Positions 33,648-41,231 of a stretch of 41,231 bases of DNA are shown here, piece after piece; positions within the stretch are counted from its first letter, which is position 1, and each line of letters begins with the position of its first letter. The notes below the pieces were generated by a model, which did no database searches, had not been told where the DNA came from, and was given only the letters and a program-made list of their open reading frames with translations. The DNA comes from Bordetella parapertussis (GTDB taxonomy: Bacteria; Pseudomonadota; Gammaproteobacteria; Burkholderiales; Burkholderiaceae_B). A program made the translations under genes and the position numbers. The stretch is from positions 1-41,231 of the forward strand of contig CAMBZR010000022.1 in assembly GCA_945872285.1 (NCBI GenBank). Direction: 5' to 3'.

Positions 33648-34726
33648 CTTTTTTTGGCGGTGATTTTTAATGTTTTGCCGATGGTCTGGTTAAAGTCGTT
33701 GACGCATTGACCCGAACAACGACCAGCCCATTTTGACACCACGTTTTGGGTGGCCAGGCGCCTGACCGTGGCCAAGTCGGCTTGGCTTGGCTTAACAAGC
33801 ACCATTTTGCCTTTCGGTGCCATCGGACAAGCTTTAGCACCTGTGTTGCAGTCATAGCCTTTTTGATTTTCAGTTTCGGCGAACAACCATAAGCTCTCGG
33901 TCAGCTTGGATAAGTTGATCTCGAGCAAAGCGCGTACCTCTGGATTGAGTTGATCCCAAACCTTTTGGTTCACCGCATGGATTTCTTGATTCCAACCCAA
34001 AGGCAAGGCATAGAGATGGGTGGCCGAGGTATACCACTTGGCGGTGTAGCCCGCCATGCTGCTGGCCACTGCGCATGCGATCGTTTTATTTTGAAAAGCG
34101 GGCAGAACTTCGGCAATGGGCATACTGACGGTTTTAGCACCCAGGGCTTCGAGCAGTTCTCCTTGCGAACGCGTGATCGTACGAACGCGTTTATCCTTTA
34201 AATCAGCCAGTGCACGAAGCGCAAAGTTGCAAAATAATACCTGTGGCGCAAAAGGGGAGATTCCAAGCAACTTGCTTTGATAGGTACTGGACAAATGCCG
34301 GGCTAATACGGAACTAAAACTAGCTGAAATCATCCGAGCGGATTTTGCATCGGTCGCTAGACCTGCGAGGTCGACGGCCTCGTAGACGGGCGTATCGCCC
34401 GAGGGATAAATTAGAGGCACCACACCAAATTCGATCACGCCTTGCTTCATGAGTTTGAGCAACTCAGTGCCCTTTAAGCCCATTTCGTCAAAGCCTTTAA
34501 TTTGCGCAGTAATCTGGCCCGCAGTGTGTTCAGGCAGTGTCTTCAGCCAAAAAGGTTGTTCGATTTGTTTATAGGTCGAGCGCGTGCTTAGGCCACCTAG
34601 CACTTTAAGTTCAGTGACGGGCAGCTCTTGTGCCACAGAAAGGCTTAACGTGGCCCCGTAGCTCAATGCTAACGCCCAAGCCAGGCAGTACCTGACTGCA
34701 GACGCCAGCCAACGGCTCAGCCCCAT
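33644..34726 (-). CDS. TRAP-type (DctP-like) periplasmic substrate-binding protein
   Basis: A solute-binding protein of the DctP family. A signal peptide is visible (MGLSRWLASAVRYCLAW..., likely cut near SVAQ) and the mature part has ADLKDKRVRTITRSQGELLEALGAKTVSMPIAEVLPAFQN, the typical DctP core, and HAVNQKVWDQL. Four Cys near the C-terminus may form disulfides. The start is uncertain: ATGs at 34735 and 34783 and an alternative at 34816 are in frame; 34726 has AGGGA nine bases upstream. No DctQ or DctM membrane subunit is adjacent, so its transporter partner is elsewhere or absent. Confidence 0.82.
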   Translation of the reverse strand: MGLSRWLASAVRYCLAWALALSYGATLSLSVAQELPVTELKVLGGLSTRSTYKQIEQPFWLKTLPEHTAGQITAQIKGFDEMGLKGTELLKLMKQGVIEFGVVPLIYPSGDTPVYEAVDLAGLATDAKSARMISASFSSVLARHLSSTYQSKLLGISPFAPQVLFCNFALRALADLKDKRVRTITRSQGELLEALGAKTVSMPIAEVLPAFQNKTIACAVASSMAGYTAKWYTSATHLYALPLGWNQEIHAVNQKVWDQLNPEVRALLEINLSKLTESLWLFAETENQKGYDCNTGAKACPMAPKGKMVLVKPSQADLATVRRLATQNVVSKWAGRCSGQCVNDFNQTIGKTLKITAKKS

Positions 34727-34797
34727 TTCAGCCATTCCCTGGGCTTGTCCTATACTCTGTGCTGTATTTTCTTTATTTCGCATAGCGCATTCTACCA

Positions 34798-35793
34798 ATG
34801 CCACAGACAGACTCAACTATTTTTAAAACTCAGGGCGACTCTGGCTTGAGGCAACCGGGCACTGAAGCGCCTCTTGTGCCCAAACTCAGGCCGCAAACTC
34901 GGCCGTTGTTAGGCATTGCTTTTCTCCTACTTTCGCTGCTAAGCCTGACTACGCTTGACGCAAGCGGCAAGTGGGTGATGGGTACAGGGGTGTCTTTGCT
35001 CGTTCTGGTTTGGTTTCGCTATCTTGTGCATATCGTCTTGGTGCTTGCCGTTGTCTTGCCGCTGCAGGGCTTAGCGGTCTTTCGGGCTCGCTCACCGCGC
35101 TTGCAATGCCTGCGCGCAACGGCCATGTTGGCGGCGACCTTAACTTTTTTTACCTCGCTAAGCTACTTGCCACAGGCCGAGGCCACGGCCATCATTTTTA
35201 TCTCGCCCCTGATTATGCTCGCGGTCGCTCCTTGGATTTTAAAAGAACCGCCGCGAACCTCGCGCTGGATCGCAGCGGGCGTGGGCTTTATTGGCGTGCT
35301 GTTGGTCATCCGACCTTCAGCAGGTTTGCCGTTAATGGGCGTGATCACCGGACTCATGACCGCTTGCCTATTTGCCACGCAACATCTGACGACACGTCTG
35401 GTCGCAAGCGACCATCCTTTTACAACGCTGGTCTGGAGCGGCGGACTGGGCACGCTCGCGCTGGCATGTACGCTACCGTTTATCTTGCCTGCGGCTTGGC
35501 CCACCCTGGCAAACCTTGACCCCCTGGTCTGGCTTGTGATGCTTTCAACGGGAGTGACTGGCGGAGTGGGCCATTTGCTACAAATTCAGGCGTATCGCTT
35601 CGCTCCCGCCTCGCTGCTGGCGCCTTTTATCTATTTGCAGATGACATCCGCAGCCACGCTGGGCTGGCTAATTTGGTCGCATTTTCCGGATGCGACCACG
35701 TGGGTCGGGATTGCGATTATTTGTGCAAGCGGGATTGTCAACAGTTTGATCGAATGGCACCGCGGCCGCCACCCAAGCACCTCACCGACTTAG
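34798..35793 (+). CDS. DMT superfamily (EamA) transporter
   Basis: A 331-residue protein with ten hydrophobic segments in two EamA repeats (about 40-165 and 180-315). The N-terminal 35 residues are hydrophilic. Motifs LPQAEATAIIFISPLIMLAV and its counterpart in the second half are typical of EamA exporters of amino acids, nucleobases or other metabolites. Its start codon lies close to the divergent TRAP-type gene. Substrate unknown. Confidence 0.88.
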   Translation: MPQTDSTIFKTQGDSGLRQPGTEAPLVPKLRPQTRPLLGIAFLLLSLLSLTTLDASGKWVMGTGVSLLVLVWFRYLVHIVLVLAVVLPLQGLAVFRARSPRLQCLRATAMLAATLTFFTSLSYLPQAEATAIIFISPLIMLAVAPWILKEPPRTSRWIAAGVGFIGVLLVIRPSAGLPLMGVITGLMTACLFATQHLTTRLVASDHPFTTLVWSGGLGTLALACTLPFILPAAWPTLANLDPLVWLVMLSTGVTGGVGHLLQIQAYRFAPASLLAPFIYLQMTSAATLGWLIWSHFPDATTWVGIAIICASGIVNSLIEWHRGRHPSTSPT

Positions 35794-35822
35794 CGACTGA
35801 GTCACGCACAGCTCAAGCATTG

Positions 35823-35870
35823 GGCCACCGGTTGGTTAGGCCACCGAGTCGTTAAGCCGCCGAGCCCTCA
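35823..35870. repeat. Three degenerate 16-base tandem repeats
   Basis: GGCCACCGGTTGGTTA (35823), GGCCACCGAGTCGTTA (35839) and a more diverged copy AGCCGCCGAGCCCTCA (35855) follow one another between the convergent EamA and ABC-ATPase genes. They are non-coding; no hairpin or T-run is obvious. Confidence 0.6.
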
Positions 35871-35884
35871 GGACCCGAGTCAAG

Positions 35885-36565
35885 TCAGGACGAAACAAGA
35901 CGACCACCTTGCAAGACCAGCTGCCGGGCACAGCGCGCCGCCAGAACTGGATCATGCGTGACCAAAACAAGCGTGGTGCCAAGCGACTGATACAGCGAGA
36001 ACAACATCTCGATCACGCGTGCGCCAGTCGCCTCATCAAGGCTGCCCGTTGGCTCGTCTGCAAACAATAATGCAGGCTTTTGCACAAAGGCACGCGCTAA
36101 AGAAACCCGTTGTTGCTCGCCGCCAGACAAGGTTGAGGGGTAATGATGCAGGCGCTGCGCGAGCCCAACCTGTTCGAGCATCCGCTTGGCAGGGCCTGCA
36201 GCCTCGAGGCCCGATAACTCGAGCGGTAGCATGACGTTTTCAAGCGCTGTCAGATTAGGCAATAACTGAAACGACTGAAACACGAAGCCTAAACTTTTTG
36301 CACGCAACGCGGCTCGACCATCTTCGTCAAGGTCAAACAGCGACTGGCCCAACAACGTGACGCTTCCCTCTGTGGGTGTATCGAGGCCTGCCAACAAACC
36401 TAGTAAGGTAGATTTGCCAGAGCCCGAGGCTCCGGTGATCGCGATTGACTGACCTTGCTCAACCGAGAACGTAATATTGTCTAAAATGGTTAACTCGCCT
36501 AAGGCATCAGCCACTCTTTTGCACAGGCCCCTGACCTCTATCGCACTACTTACCGCTGCCTTCAT
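35885..36565 (-). CDS. ABC transporter ATP-binding protein (LolD/YbbA-like)
   Basis: A 226-residue ATPase of the MacB/LolD/YbbA group with Walker A GASGSGKS (45-52), signature [14 protein letters not shown], Walker [17 protein letters not shown] and the switch His in LVTHD. Family members pair with FtsX/MacB-like permeases; YbbA pairs with YbbP. Here no permease gene is beside it and it is divergent from a TesA-type gene, as ybbA is in E. coli. The ATG at 36565 overlaps the ATG of that gene inside CATG. AAGGG lies about five bases upstream of it. Confidence 0.9.
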   Translation of the reverse strand: MKAAVSSAIEVRGLCKRVADALGELTILDNITFSVEQGQSIAITGASGSGKSTLLGLLAGLDTPTEGSVTLLGQSLFDLDEDGRAALRAKSLGFVFQSFQLLPNLTALENVMLPLELSGLEAAGPAKRMLEQVGLAQRLHHYPSTLSGGEQQRVSLARAFVQKPALLFADEPTGSLDEATGARVIEMLFSLYQSLGTTLVLVTHDPVLAARCARQLVLQGGRLVSS

Positions 36566-37217
36566 GAATCCCTTTTCTTGCTCTCGTCGTCGTTTAATCG
36601 TTTGTTTAGCGGGTCTGTGTTTGCACACTATTGCTCAAGCCTCTGCGCAAGGACAACCCTTGGGGCAACCTCACCGTATTCTAGTCGTTGGCGACAGTCT
36701 TTCGGCAGAGTACGGCCTGGCACGAAACACCGGGTGGGTTGAGCAGCTAAAAGTCGCACTCGCAAACCAACTGCCGGGCACCACCGTCGCAAACGCCAGC
36801 ATCAGTGGCGACACCACAAGCGGCGGTGTGACCCGCCTAGATGCCGCGCTCAAACAGCACCGCCCAACCATCGTTCTACTTGAGCTTGGCGCCAACGATG
36901 CCTTGCGCGGCCTGCCTTTGGCACTCACACAAAAAAATCTCATTGACATGATCCTGCGCGCCAAAGCAGCTGGCGCCAAAGTTGTTTTAATTGGAATGCA
37001 AATACCGCCTAATTATGGGCGGGAATACTCGCAAGGCTTTAAAAATGTCTTTGTGCAGACTGCCGCTCAAACTGACGCAGCGTTAGTGCCCTTTTTGCTT
37101 GAAGGCTTTGCCGATCAAAAACAGTATTTTCAGGCTGACGGCATTCACCCAAATGAAAGCGCGCAAAGCAACATGCTAGCCACCGTCAGAAAAATCCTTG
37201 ACCCACTGCTGCGCTGA
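36564..37217 (+). CDS. tesA: TesA-type arylesterase / SGNH (GDSL) hydrolase
   Basis: A 217-residue periplasmic SGNH hydrolase (thioesterase I / lysophospholipase L1 family). A signal peptide (SRRRLIVCLAGLCLHTIA, cut near ASA) precedes block I VVGDSLSAEYGL with nucleophile Ser45. Block III is ELGANDALRG and the catalytic Asp/His are in DGIHPN. The start is fixed by the signal peptide: the ATG at 36564 directly overlaps the divergent ABC-ATPase ATG. There is no ribosome binding site in front of it. Stop and ppiD stop are convergent, 46 bases apart. Confidence 0.92.
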   Translation: MNPFSCSRRRLIVCLAGLCLHTIAQASAQGQPLGQPHRILVVGDSLSAEYGLARNTGWVEQLKVALANQLPGTTVANASISGDTTSGGVTRLDAALKQHRPTIVLLELGANDALRGLPLALTQKNLIDMILRAKAAGAKVVLIGMQIPPNYGREYSQGFKNVFVQTAAQTDAALVPFLLEGFADQKQYFQADGIHPNESAQSNMLATVRKILDPLLR

Positions 37218-37263
37218 GCCTGCGCGGCGCTTACGTTACGCGTTTAAAACCGGCGGCCCCCGC

Positions 37264-39231
37264 TTAAAGCTTTGCCCCGTCAAGCTCGCCTGAAATCAGT
37301 TTTTTAGCATCAGGCATCAGTTTCACTTTGTAGCTTTCGCGTAATAGCTTTAAGGCCGCCTGTTCTTCGGCAGCCCCCCAGGCTTGTGATAACTGGGCCT
37401 GTAACTGAGTCACTTGTGCAGCCTCTGGGGCAGCGCCTGGTTCGATCTTTGAAAGCCACAAAACAGCATAGCCCTCGGGGCCAGCCACACCCAAAAACCG
37501 TGGCAACGGTGTTGCACTTGCCGACATGACCGCTTCGAGTTGCTCGCGCGACAAGGACTGAGGCGACTGCCGAGTCACGACTTGCACCGAATCAAAATCC
37601 TTGGGCTCTGAGGCAGTGGCGGCCTTGAGCAGATCAAGCTGTTTGACGCCCGCGTCGGTGGCAGTAGCTAAAGCGCGCTCATTAGTCAGGGTCGTGCGAA
37701 TTTGTGCTGCGACCTGTTCGAGAGGTGGGACTTTAGCGGCATGCACCGCCGTCACACGTAACGCGAGAATGGTGTCTGTCGCCAACTCAATCGCGCCAGA
37801 GTTTAATTTATCTTTTAACACTTCAGTAGAGAAGGCAGTTTGGCGTACCTTAGGGTTGCCTAACAAAGTTTGCTCGGCCTCAGTAGGCATGGCGCCATCG
37901 TTACGCTGCGAGGCCGGCAGCAAACCCTCACGAGTTAAACCCGTGGCCTTTTTGATCTCTATGCCAAGCGCATCGGCGATCGGCTTCAGACTATCGCGCT
38001 GGTCATAGATCAGATTCGTCAGTTTGCCCGCCATCGCCGCAAAGCGTTCGGCAGCGAGTTGTTTACGGATTTCGCCGGTAATGTCTTCTTTGACTTCAGT
38101 CAGAGGCTTGATGCTAGGAGGCTGAGTGTCAGTCACGTAAAGCACGTGCAACCCAAAGGGGCTCTCGACAACCGACGAAACCTCGTCTTTCTTTAACTTA
38201 AACAGAGCCTCTTCAACTTGAGGAACAAGCATATTTTTGCTGACCCAACCCAAATCCCCTCCTTGACTAGCCGAGCCCGAATCTTGCGAAAACTCTTTGG
38301 CAAGCGCTGCAAAATCTTTAGGGTTGGCCGCTGCACGTTTGGCTAAGTCTGCCGCCTTTTGCTGAACCGCCGCTTTCGCGCTTGCGTCTGCCGAGGCAGC
38401 AACCTCGAGCAAGATGTGGCTCACGCGACGACGTTCGGGCTGACCGTAACGCGCCTCGTTTTGCTTATAAAAACTTTCGATATCGGCTTCTGAAATCTTA
38501 AGGTCTTTCGACGCCGCGTCTTCGTTTAGCACCAAGTAATCGATATCGACATTTTCAGCAACCATCAACCGAGCTTGGTTGGCGTCGTACCAAGCTTTGA
38601 TATCGGTGTCAGGGACAGAAACGTCTTTGGCGTAAGACCCAAGCGAAAATAACTTGCGCGCGACGGTGCGCTGCTCGGTAATCAACGCAAAAAGCTTCTG
38701 CCCGACCTCGGCGGGGACCCGTGCGGTTGAGCCGATAGGCTGCAACACCTGCGCCAAGGTCAGGTCGCGACGCAAACCCTGTTCAAAGGCCGCTGTGGTC
38801 ATCCCTTGGGCTGCCAGCGCCTGTTTGTAGCGCTCTGGCGAAAACTGCCCATCTTGTTGCACCGCCGGGATCGCAGCGATGCTGCGACGCAGGGTTTCAT
38901 CTGAGACAGAGTAGGCGCCAGTGGTGGCAGCGATTGCAATTGCGCGCTGATCAATCAGCGTGTTGAGCAACTGCTCTCTGAAGGCTGGCGTGTCAAAGGC
39001 TGCTGCGTCGAACTGCGCGCCAAGCATGGTGCGATATTGTTCAAGCTGGGCGCGTCTGGCGTTGTTGAACTCTCCCAACGTGATGCCTTTGCCATCAACC
39101 GAGGCCAGTTCCGGCTCGTTTGAAATAAAGCTTGAATACCCCTGCACGCCAAAAAACACGAACGAAGGCAAGATCAAAAGAAGCAGGATTAACTGCATCC
39201 AACGCTGGTGGTTACGAATAAAATCAAACAT
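37264..39231 (-). CDS. ppiD: Periplasmic folding chaperone PpiD (SurA-N/parvulin domains)
   Basis: A 655-residue inner-membrane-anchored protein. The N-terminus MFDFIRNHQRWMQ is followed by one membrane segment (about 12-30), an SurA-like N-terminal region, a parvulin-type prolyl isomerase domain (about 268-370, RRRVSHILLE to SPFGLHVLYVTD) and a C-terminal second rotamase-like domain. It helps outer-membrane and secreted proteins to fold after export. The ATG at 39231 is chosen over an in-frame TTG at 39264, since the hydrophilic n-region FDFIRNHQRW is typical. No hup gene precedes it; a GDPD gene is divergent. Confidence 0.93.
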   Translation of the reverse strand: MFDFIRNHQRWMQLILLLLILPSFVFFGVQGYSSFISNEPELASVDGKGITLGEFNNARRAQLEQYRTMLGAQFDAAAFDTPAFREQLLNTLIDQRAIAIAATTGAYSVSDETLRRSIAAIPAVQQDGQFSPERYKQALAAQGMTTAAFEQGLRRDLTLAQVLQPIGSTARVPAEVGQKLFALITEQRTVARKLFSLGSYAKDVSVPDTDIKAWYDANQARLMVAENVDIDYLVLNEDAASKDLKISEADIESFYKQNEARYGQPERRRVSHILLEVAASADASAKAAVQQKAADLAKRAAANPKDFAALAKEFSQDSGSASQGGDLGWVSKNMLVPQVEEALFKLKKDEVSSVVESPFGLHVLYVTDTQPPSIKPLTEVKEDITGEIRKQLAAERFAAMAGKLTNLIYDQRDSLKPIADALGIEIKKATGLTREGLLPASQRNDGAMPTEAEQTLLGNPKVRQTAFSTEVLKDKLNSGAIELATDTILALRVTAVHAAKVPPLEQVAAQIRTTLTNERALATATDAGVKQLDLLKAATASEPKDFDSVQVVTRQSPQSLSREQLEAVMSASATPLPRFLGVAGPEGYAVLWLSKIEPGAAPEAAQVTQLQAQLSQAWGAAEEQAALKLLRESYKVKLMPDAKKLISGELDGAKL

Positions 39232-39324
39232 AGGGGTGCGCACGCCTAAAGTCAAAGCGGGCAAAGTTTACCACTTGGTACGTTATGCTTGCACCTTAGC
39301 TCACTTGAGCGTTCGGTTTTTACG

Positions 39325-40068
39325 ATGCACACTTTGCCCCCCTGGCCTTATCCACGCTTTGTCGCCCACCGGGGCGCAGGCACACACGCCCCAGAAAACA
39401 CCTTGGCAGCGATGCGGATGGGTGCCAGTTTTGGCTACAAAATGGTTGAATTTGATGCCAAACTCAGCAAGGATCGGGTCGCCATCCTGCTGCACGATAC
39501 CGATCTTGCGCGCACCACCAATGGCAGAGGTAACGCCGCCGAGCACTCTTTTAGCGCCTTAGCGCAGCTCGATGCAGGCCAGTGGTTCGGTGCGGCCTTT
39601 AGTGGCGAGCCGATCCCCACGCTCACGGCCGTCGCGCGCTACACCCAGGCTCAAAACATTGCCTGTAACGTTGAAATCAAGCCTACGCCGGGCGACGAGG
39701 CTCTGACAGGCACGCTGCTGGCTCGACAGGCGCTCACTGACTGGCAGCATGCCAGCGTCGCGCCCCTGCTCTCCTCGTTCTCGCTGGTTGCGCTTGAAGC
39801 CGTACAAAAAGCTGCTCCCGACCTCCCACGCGCTTGGCTGACCGCAGAACTGACACCCGACTGGCTGGCAATCCCCACACGCCTGGGGTGTCTCTCTGTG
39901 CATCTGCACCACGCTCTGCTGACACAGGCCTTAGTCCACACCATCCACACTGCGGGTTTTCGTGTCGCGGCCTGGACCGTCAATGACCCCGCTCACGCAA
40001 CCGAACTCTTACGCTGGGGCGTTGACGCGATCATTACTGATGCGCTTGACTTAATTGCACCCGCTTAA
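39325..40068 (+). CDS. ugpQ: Glycerophosphodiester phosphodiesterase
   Basis: A 247-residue cytoplasmic GDPD enzyme that splits glycerophosphodiesters into glycerol-3-phosphate and an alcohol. Catalytic and metal residues are in place: VAHRGAGTHAPENT (His15, Arg16, Glu24), EFDAKLS (Glu42, Asp44) and LLHDTDLARTTNG (His57). AWTVNDP near the C-terminus is typical. The ATG at 39325 leads directly into the family start; an in-frame ATG at 39289 would add twelve unrelated residues. No signal peptide, which fits UgpQ and not GlpQ. Confidence 0.92.
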   Translation: MHTLPPWPYPRFVAHRGAGTHAPENTLAAMRMGASFGYKMVEFDAKLSKDRVAILLHDTDLARTTNGRGNAAEHSFSALAQLDAGQWFGAAFSGEPIPTLTAVARYTQAQNIACNVEIKPTPGDEALTGTLLARQALTDWQHASVAPLLSSFSLVALEAVQKAAPDLPRAWLTAELTPDWLAIPTRLGCLSVHLHHALLTQALVHTIHTAGFRVAAWTVNDPAHATELLRWGVDAIITDALDLIAPA

Positions 40069-40075
40069 CCCCTGG

Positions 40076-40094
40076 GCTCAAGTCCCACTTGGGC
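40076..40094 (+). terminator. Hairpin after ugpQ, weak terminator candidate
   Basis: GCTCAAGT and ACTTGGGC, separated by CCC, form an 8-pair stem with one G-T pair, 7 bases after the ugpQ stop. No T-run follows directly, so termination would be weak. Confidence 0.35.
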
Positions 40095-40130
40095 AATACG
40101 CTTTGACTTGGCCTCACCCCGGAGAACGCA

Positions 40131-40991
40131 TTGTTTAGTTACCGCCACGGCTTTCATGCTGGCAATCACGCCGATTTGCTTAAACATTTGGTGTTAGTGC
40201 ACCTTTTGCAATACTTCAATCAAAAAGACGTGCCGTATTCATTTGTCGACTTACATGCCGGAGCTGGGCTCTACGACCTACAAGGTGACTGGGCGCAAAA
40301 AAATGGCGAATATGCCTCTGGTATTGGCAAACTCTGGGAGACTAAAAAAACCTGCCCGCCCCTGGTCAACGCCTATCTTGAGGTGGTTCGCGCGTTGAAC
40401 CCTGATGGCGAATTGCGTTTGTACCCGGGGTCGCCGTGGATCGCACTGGAGGCGTGCCGCAGTCAGGATAGATTGCGTTTGTTTGAAATGCACCCCAGCG
40501 AAGCTGACATCCTGACCATGAATCTTGAACAGCGCGGGGCGCAAACACTTAAGCAGACCACCTTATATGAAAGCGACGGTTTTACTGGCCTCAAAGGACA
40601 CATCCCGCCGCCTAGTCGCCGCGCCATCGTCTTGATGGATCCCTCGTACGAAGATAAAAAAGATTACCGGCACGTCGTGGATACCGTCAAAGACGCGCTG
40701 ATTCGGTTTCCGACAGGGTGCTATGCAATCTGGTGCCCCCAGGTGCAACGCAGAGAGGCGCAAGAACTGCCCCGACAACTAGAGCGCGCGGGCGCCAAAA
40801 ACTGGCTGTATGCCAGCCTCACCGTACGCAAACCGACAGACGACGGTCTAGGCTTGCACGGCAGTGGCATGTTTGTCATTAACCCGCCCTGGACGTTGAA
40901 CGCGGCGTTAAAAGAGACCCTGCCCTGGCTAGTCAAAGCACTTGGGCAAGATGCCCGCGCTGGTTATAAGCTCGATTTTTTAGAGCACTAA
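40131..40991 (+). CDS. rlmJ: 23S rRNA (adenine(2030)-N6)-methyltransferase RlmJ
   Basis: RlmJ methylates A2030 of 23S rRNA. The 286-residue protein opens with the diagnostic [18 protein letters not shown] and contains [26 protein letters not shown] and the catalytic motif [11 protein letters not shown]. coli has DPPYE, so the second Pro is Ser here. The start codon is TTG, supported by GGAG six bases upstream (40121-40124) and by agreement with the family's first residues. Its stop overlaps the convergent pseudouridine-synthase stop by four bases (CTAA). Confidence 0.94.
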   Translation: MFSYRHGFHAGNHADLLKHLVLVHLLQYFNQKDVPYSFVDLHAGAGLYDLQGDWAQKNGEYASGIGKLWETKKTCPPLVNAYLEVVRALNPDGELRLYPGSPWIALEACRSQDRLRLFEMHPSEADILTMNLEQRGAQTLKQTTLYESDGFTGLKGHIPPPSRRAIVLMDPSYEDKKDYRHVVDTVKDALIRFPTGCYAIWCPQVQRREAQELPRQLERAGAKNWLYASLTVRKPTDDGLGLHGSGMFVINPPWTLNAALKETLPWLVKALGQDARAGYKLDFLEH

Positions 40992-41230
40992 AACCGCTCA
41001 TCCGCTCGCAAATAGCGCCACTGGGCAACCGGCAGATCGGCCAGACGTACCTGCCCGATACGTACCCGCTTGAGTCCTAGCACTTTTAAGCCAACCAGTT
41101 CACACATACGGCGAATCTGGCGTTTTTTTCCCTCGTTCAAGATGAACTGGAGTTGCTCATCGTTTTGCCAGCGTACCGTCGCGCGTTTAAGTTTTTTACC
41201 ATCAAGCGAAAGACCTTCGTTGAGTAGTTC
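40988..41230 (-). CDS. 23S rRNA pseudouridine synthase (RluE/RluF-like), C-terminal part (truncated by window)
   Basis: The last 80 codons of a gene entering from the right edge, read on the minus strand. The segment [20 protein letters not shown] and [15 protein letters not shown] is the C-terminal motif of RsuA/RluB/E/F pseudouridine synthases. The catalytic Asp and any S4 domain lie outside the window. [13 protein letters not shown] resembles RluE/RluF most, but the exact subgroup cannot be fixed from this part. Stop TAG at 40988-40990. Confidence 0.87.
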   Translation of the reverse strand, partial: ELLNEGLSLDGKKLKRATVRWQNDEQLQFILNEGKKRQIRRMCELVGLKVLGLKRVRIGQVRLADLPVAQWRYLRADERF

Positions 41231-41231
41231 G

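Noticed and set aside
1..41231. Mobile elements, prophage, CRISPR, tRNA or rRNA genes
   Set aside because: Looked for transposase or integrase motifs, regular spaced repeats and RNA gene signatures; gaps between genes are all short and none showed them.

Overview
The window looks like chromosomal core DNA of a betaproteobacterium, most likely Burkholderiales close to Alcaligenaceae. This is inferred from protein character and gene order (ridA-recG-oxyR-ubiA, ntrC-ntrB-glnA, rdgB-hemW, gmk-rpoZ-spoT), not from any 16S or database match. Base composition is moderately GC-rich. Genes are dense on both strands and every gap between genes is under 200 bases. No rRNA, tRNA, IS element, prophage, integrase or CRISPR array was seen.

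Layout. 1-1758: the end of a YqeY-type gene, a PaaI-type thioesterase, a small lipoprotein and a DUF423 membrane protein. 1868-3441: a two-gene unit of an SCP-x-like thiolase and its DUF35 zinc-ribbon/OB partner, closed by a strong terminator. 3641-10260, all minus strand: ridA, recG, oxyR, ubiA, proC and a DUF945 protein. 10329-14284, minus strand: glnA, ntrB and ntrC. The region upstream of glnA holds a sigma-54 promoter and three NtrC-type boxes, so the best-supported circuit here is nitrogen control: NtrB/NtrC, encoded behind glnA, activate glnA from 14353-14474. 14476-17254, minus strand: a LysR regulator, rdgB and hemW, joined by 4-base ATGA overlaps.

17381-20742 is a plus-strand catabolic operon (acyl-CoA dehydrogenase, MmgE/PrpD protein, SDR) divergent from that LysR gene. 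Next come rph (minus), then ggt and yicC (plus). A module follows with an EthD-like hypothetical, an amidase, an SDR and a mercaptopyruvate-type sulfurtransferase. gmk, rpoZ and the bifunctional (p)ppGpp synthetase/hydrolase follow (28366-31575). 31625-35793 is accessory: a lipoprotein serine hydrolase, a second EthD-like protein, an orphan TRAP solute-binding protein and an EamA exporter. 35885-41230 holds an ABC ATPase and a TesA-type esterase whose divergent start codons share one CATG, then ppiD, a glycerophosphodiesterase, rlmJ and the end of an RluE/F-type pseudouridine synthase.

I found no convincing wholly novel system. The points most worth a second look are: the glnA control region; the LysR/acyl-CoA dehydrogenase/PrpD/SDR island, whose dehydrogenase lacks the usual catalytic Glu; the two EthD-like paralogues; the shared CATG start; the perfect inverted repeat in front of ridA; and the thiolase/DUF35 pair.
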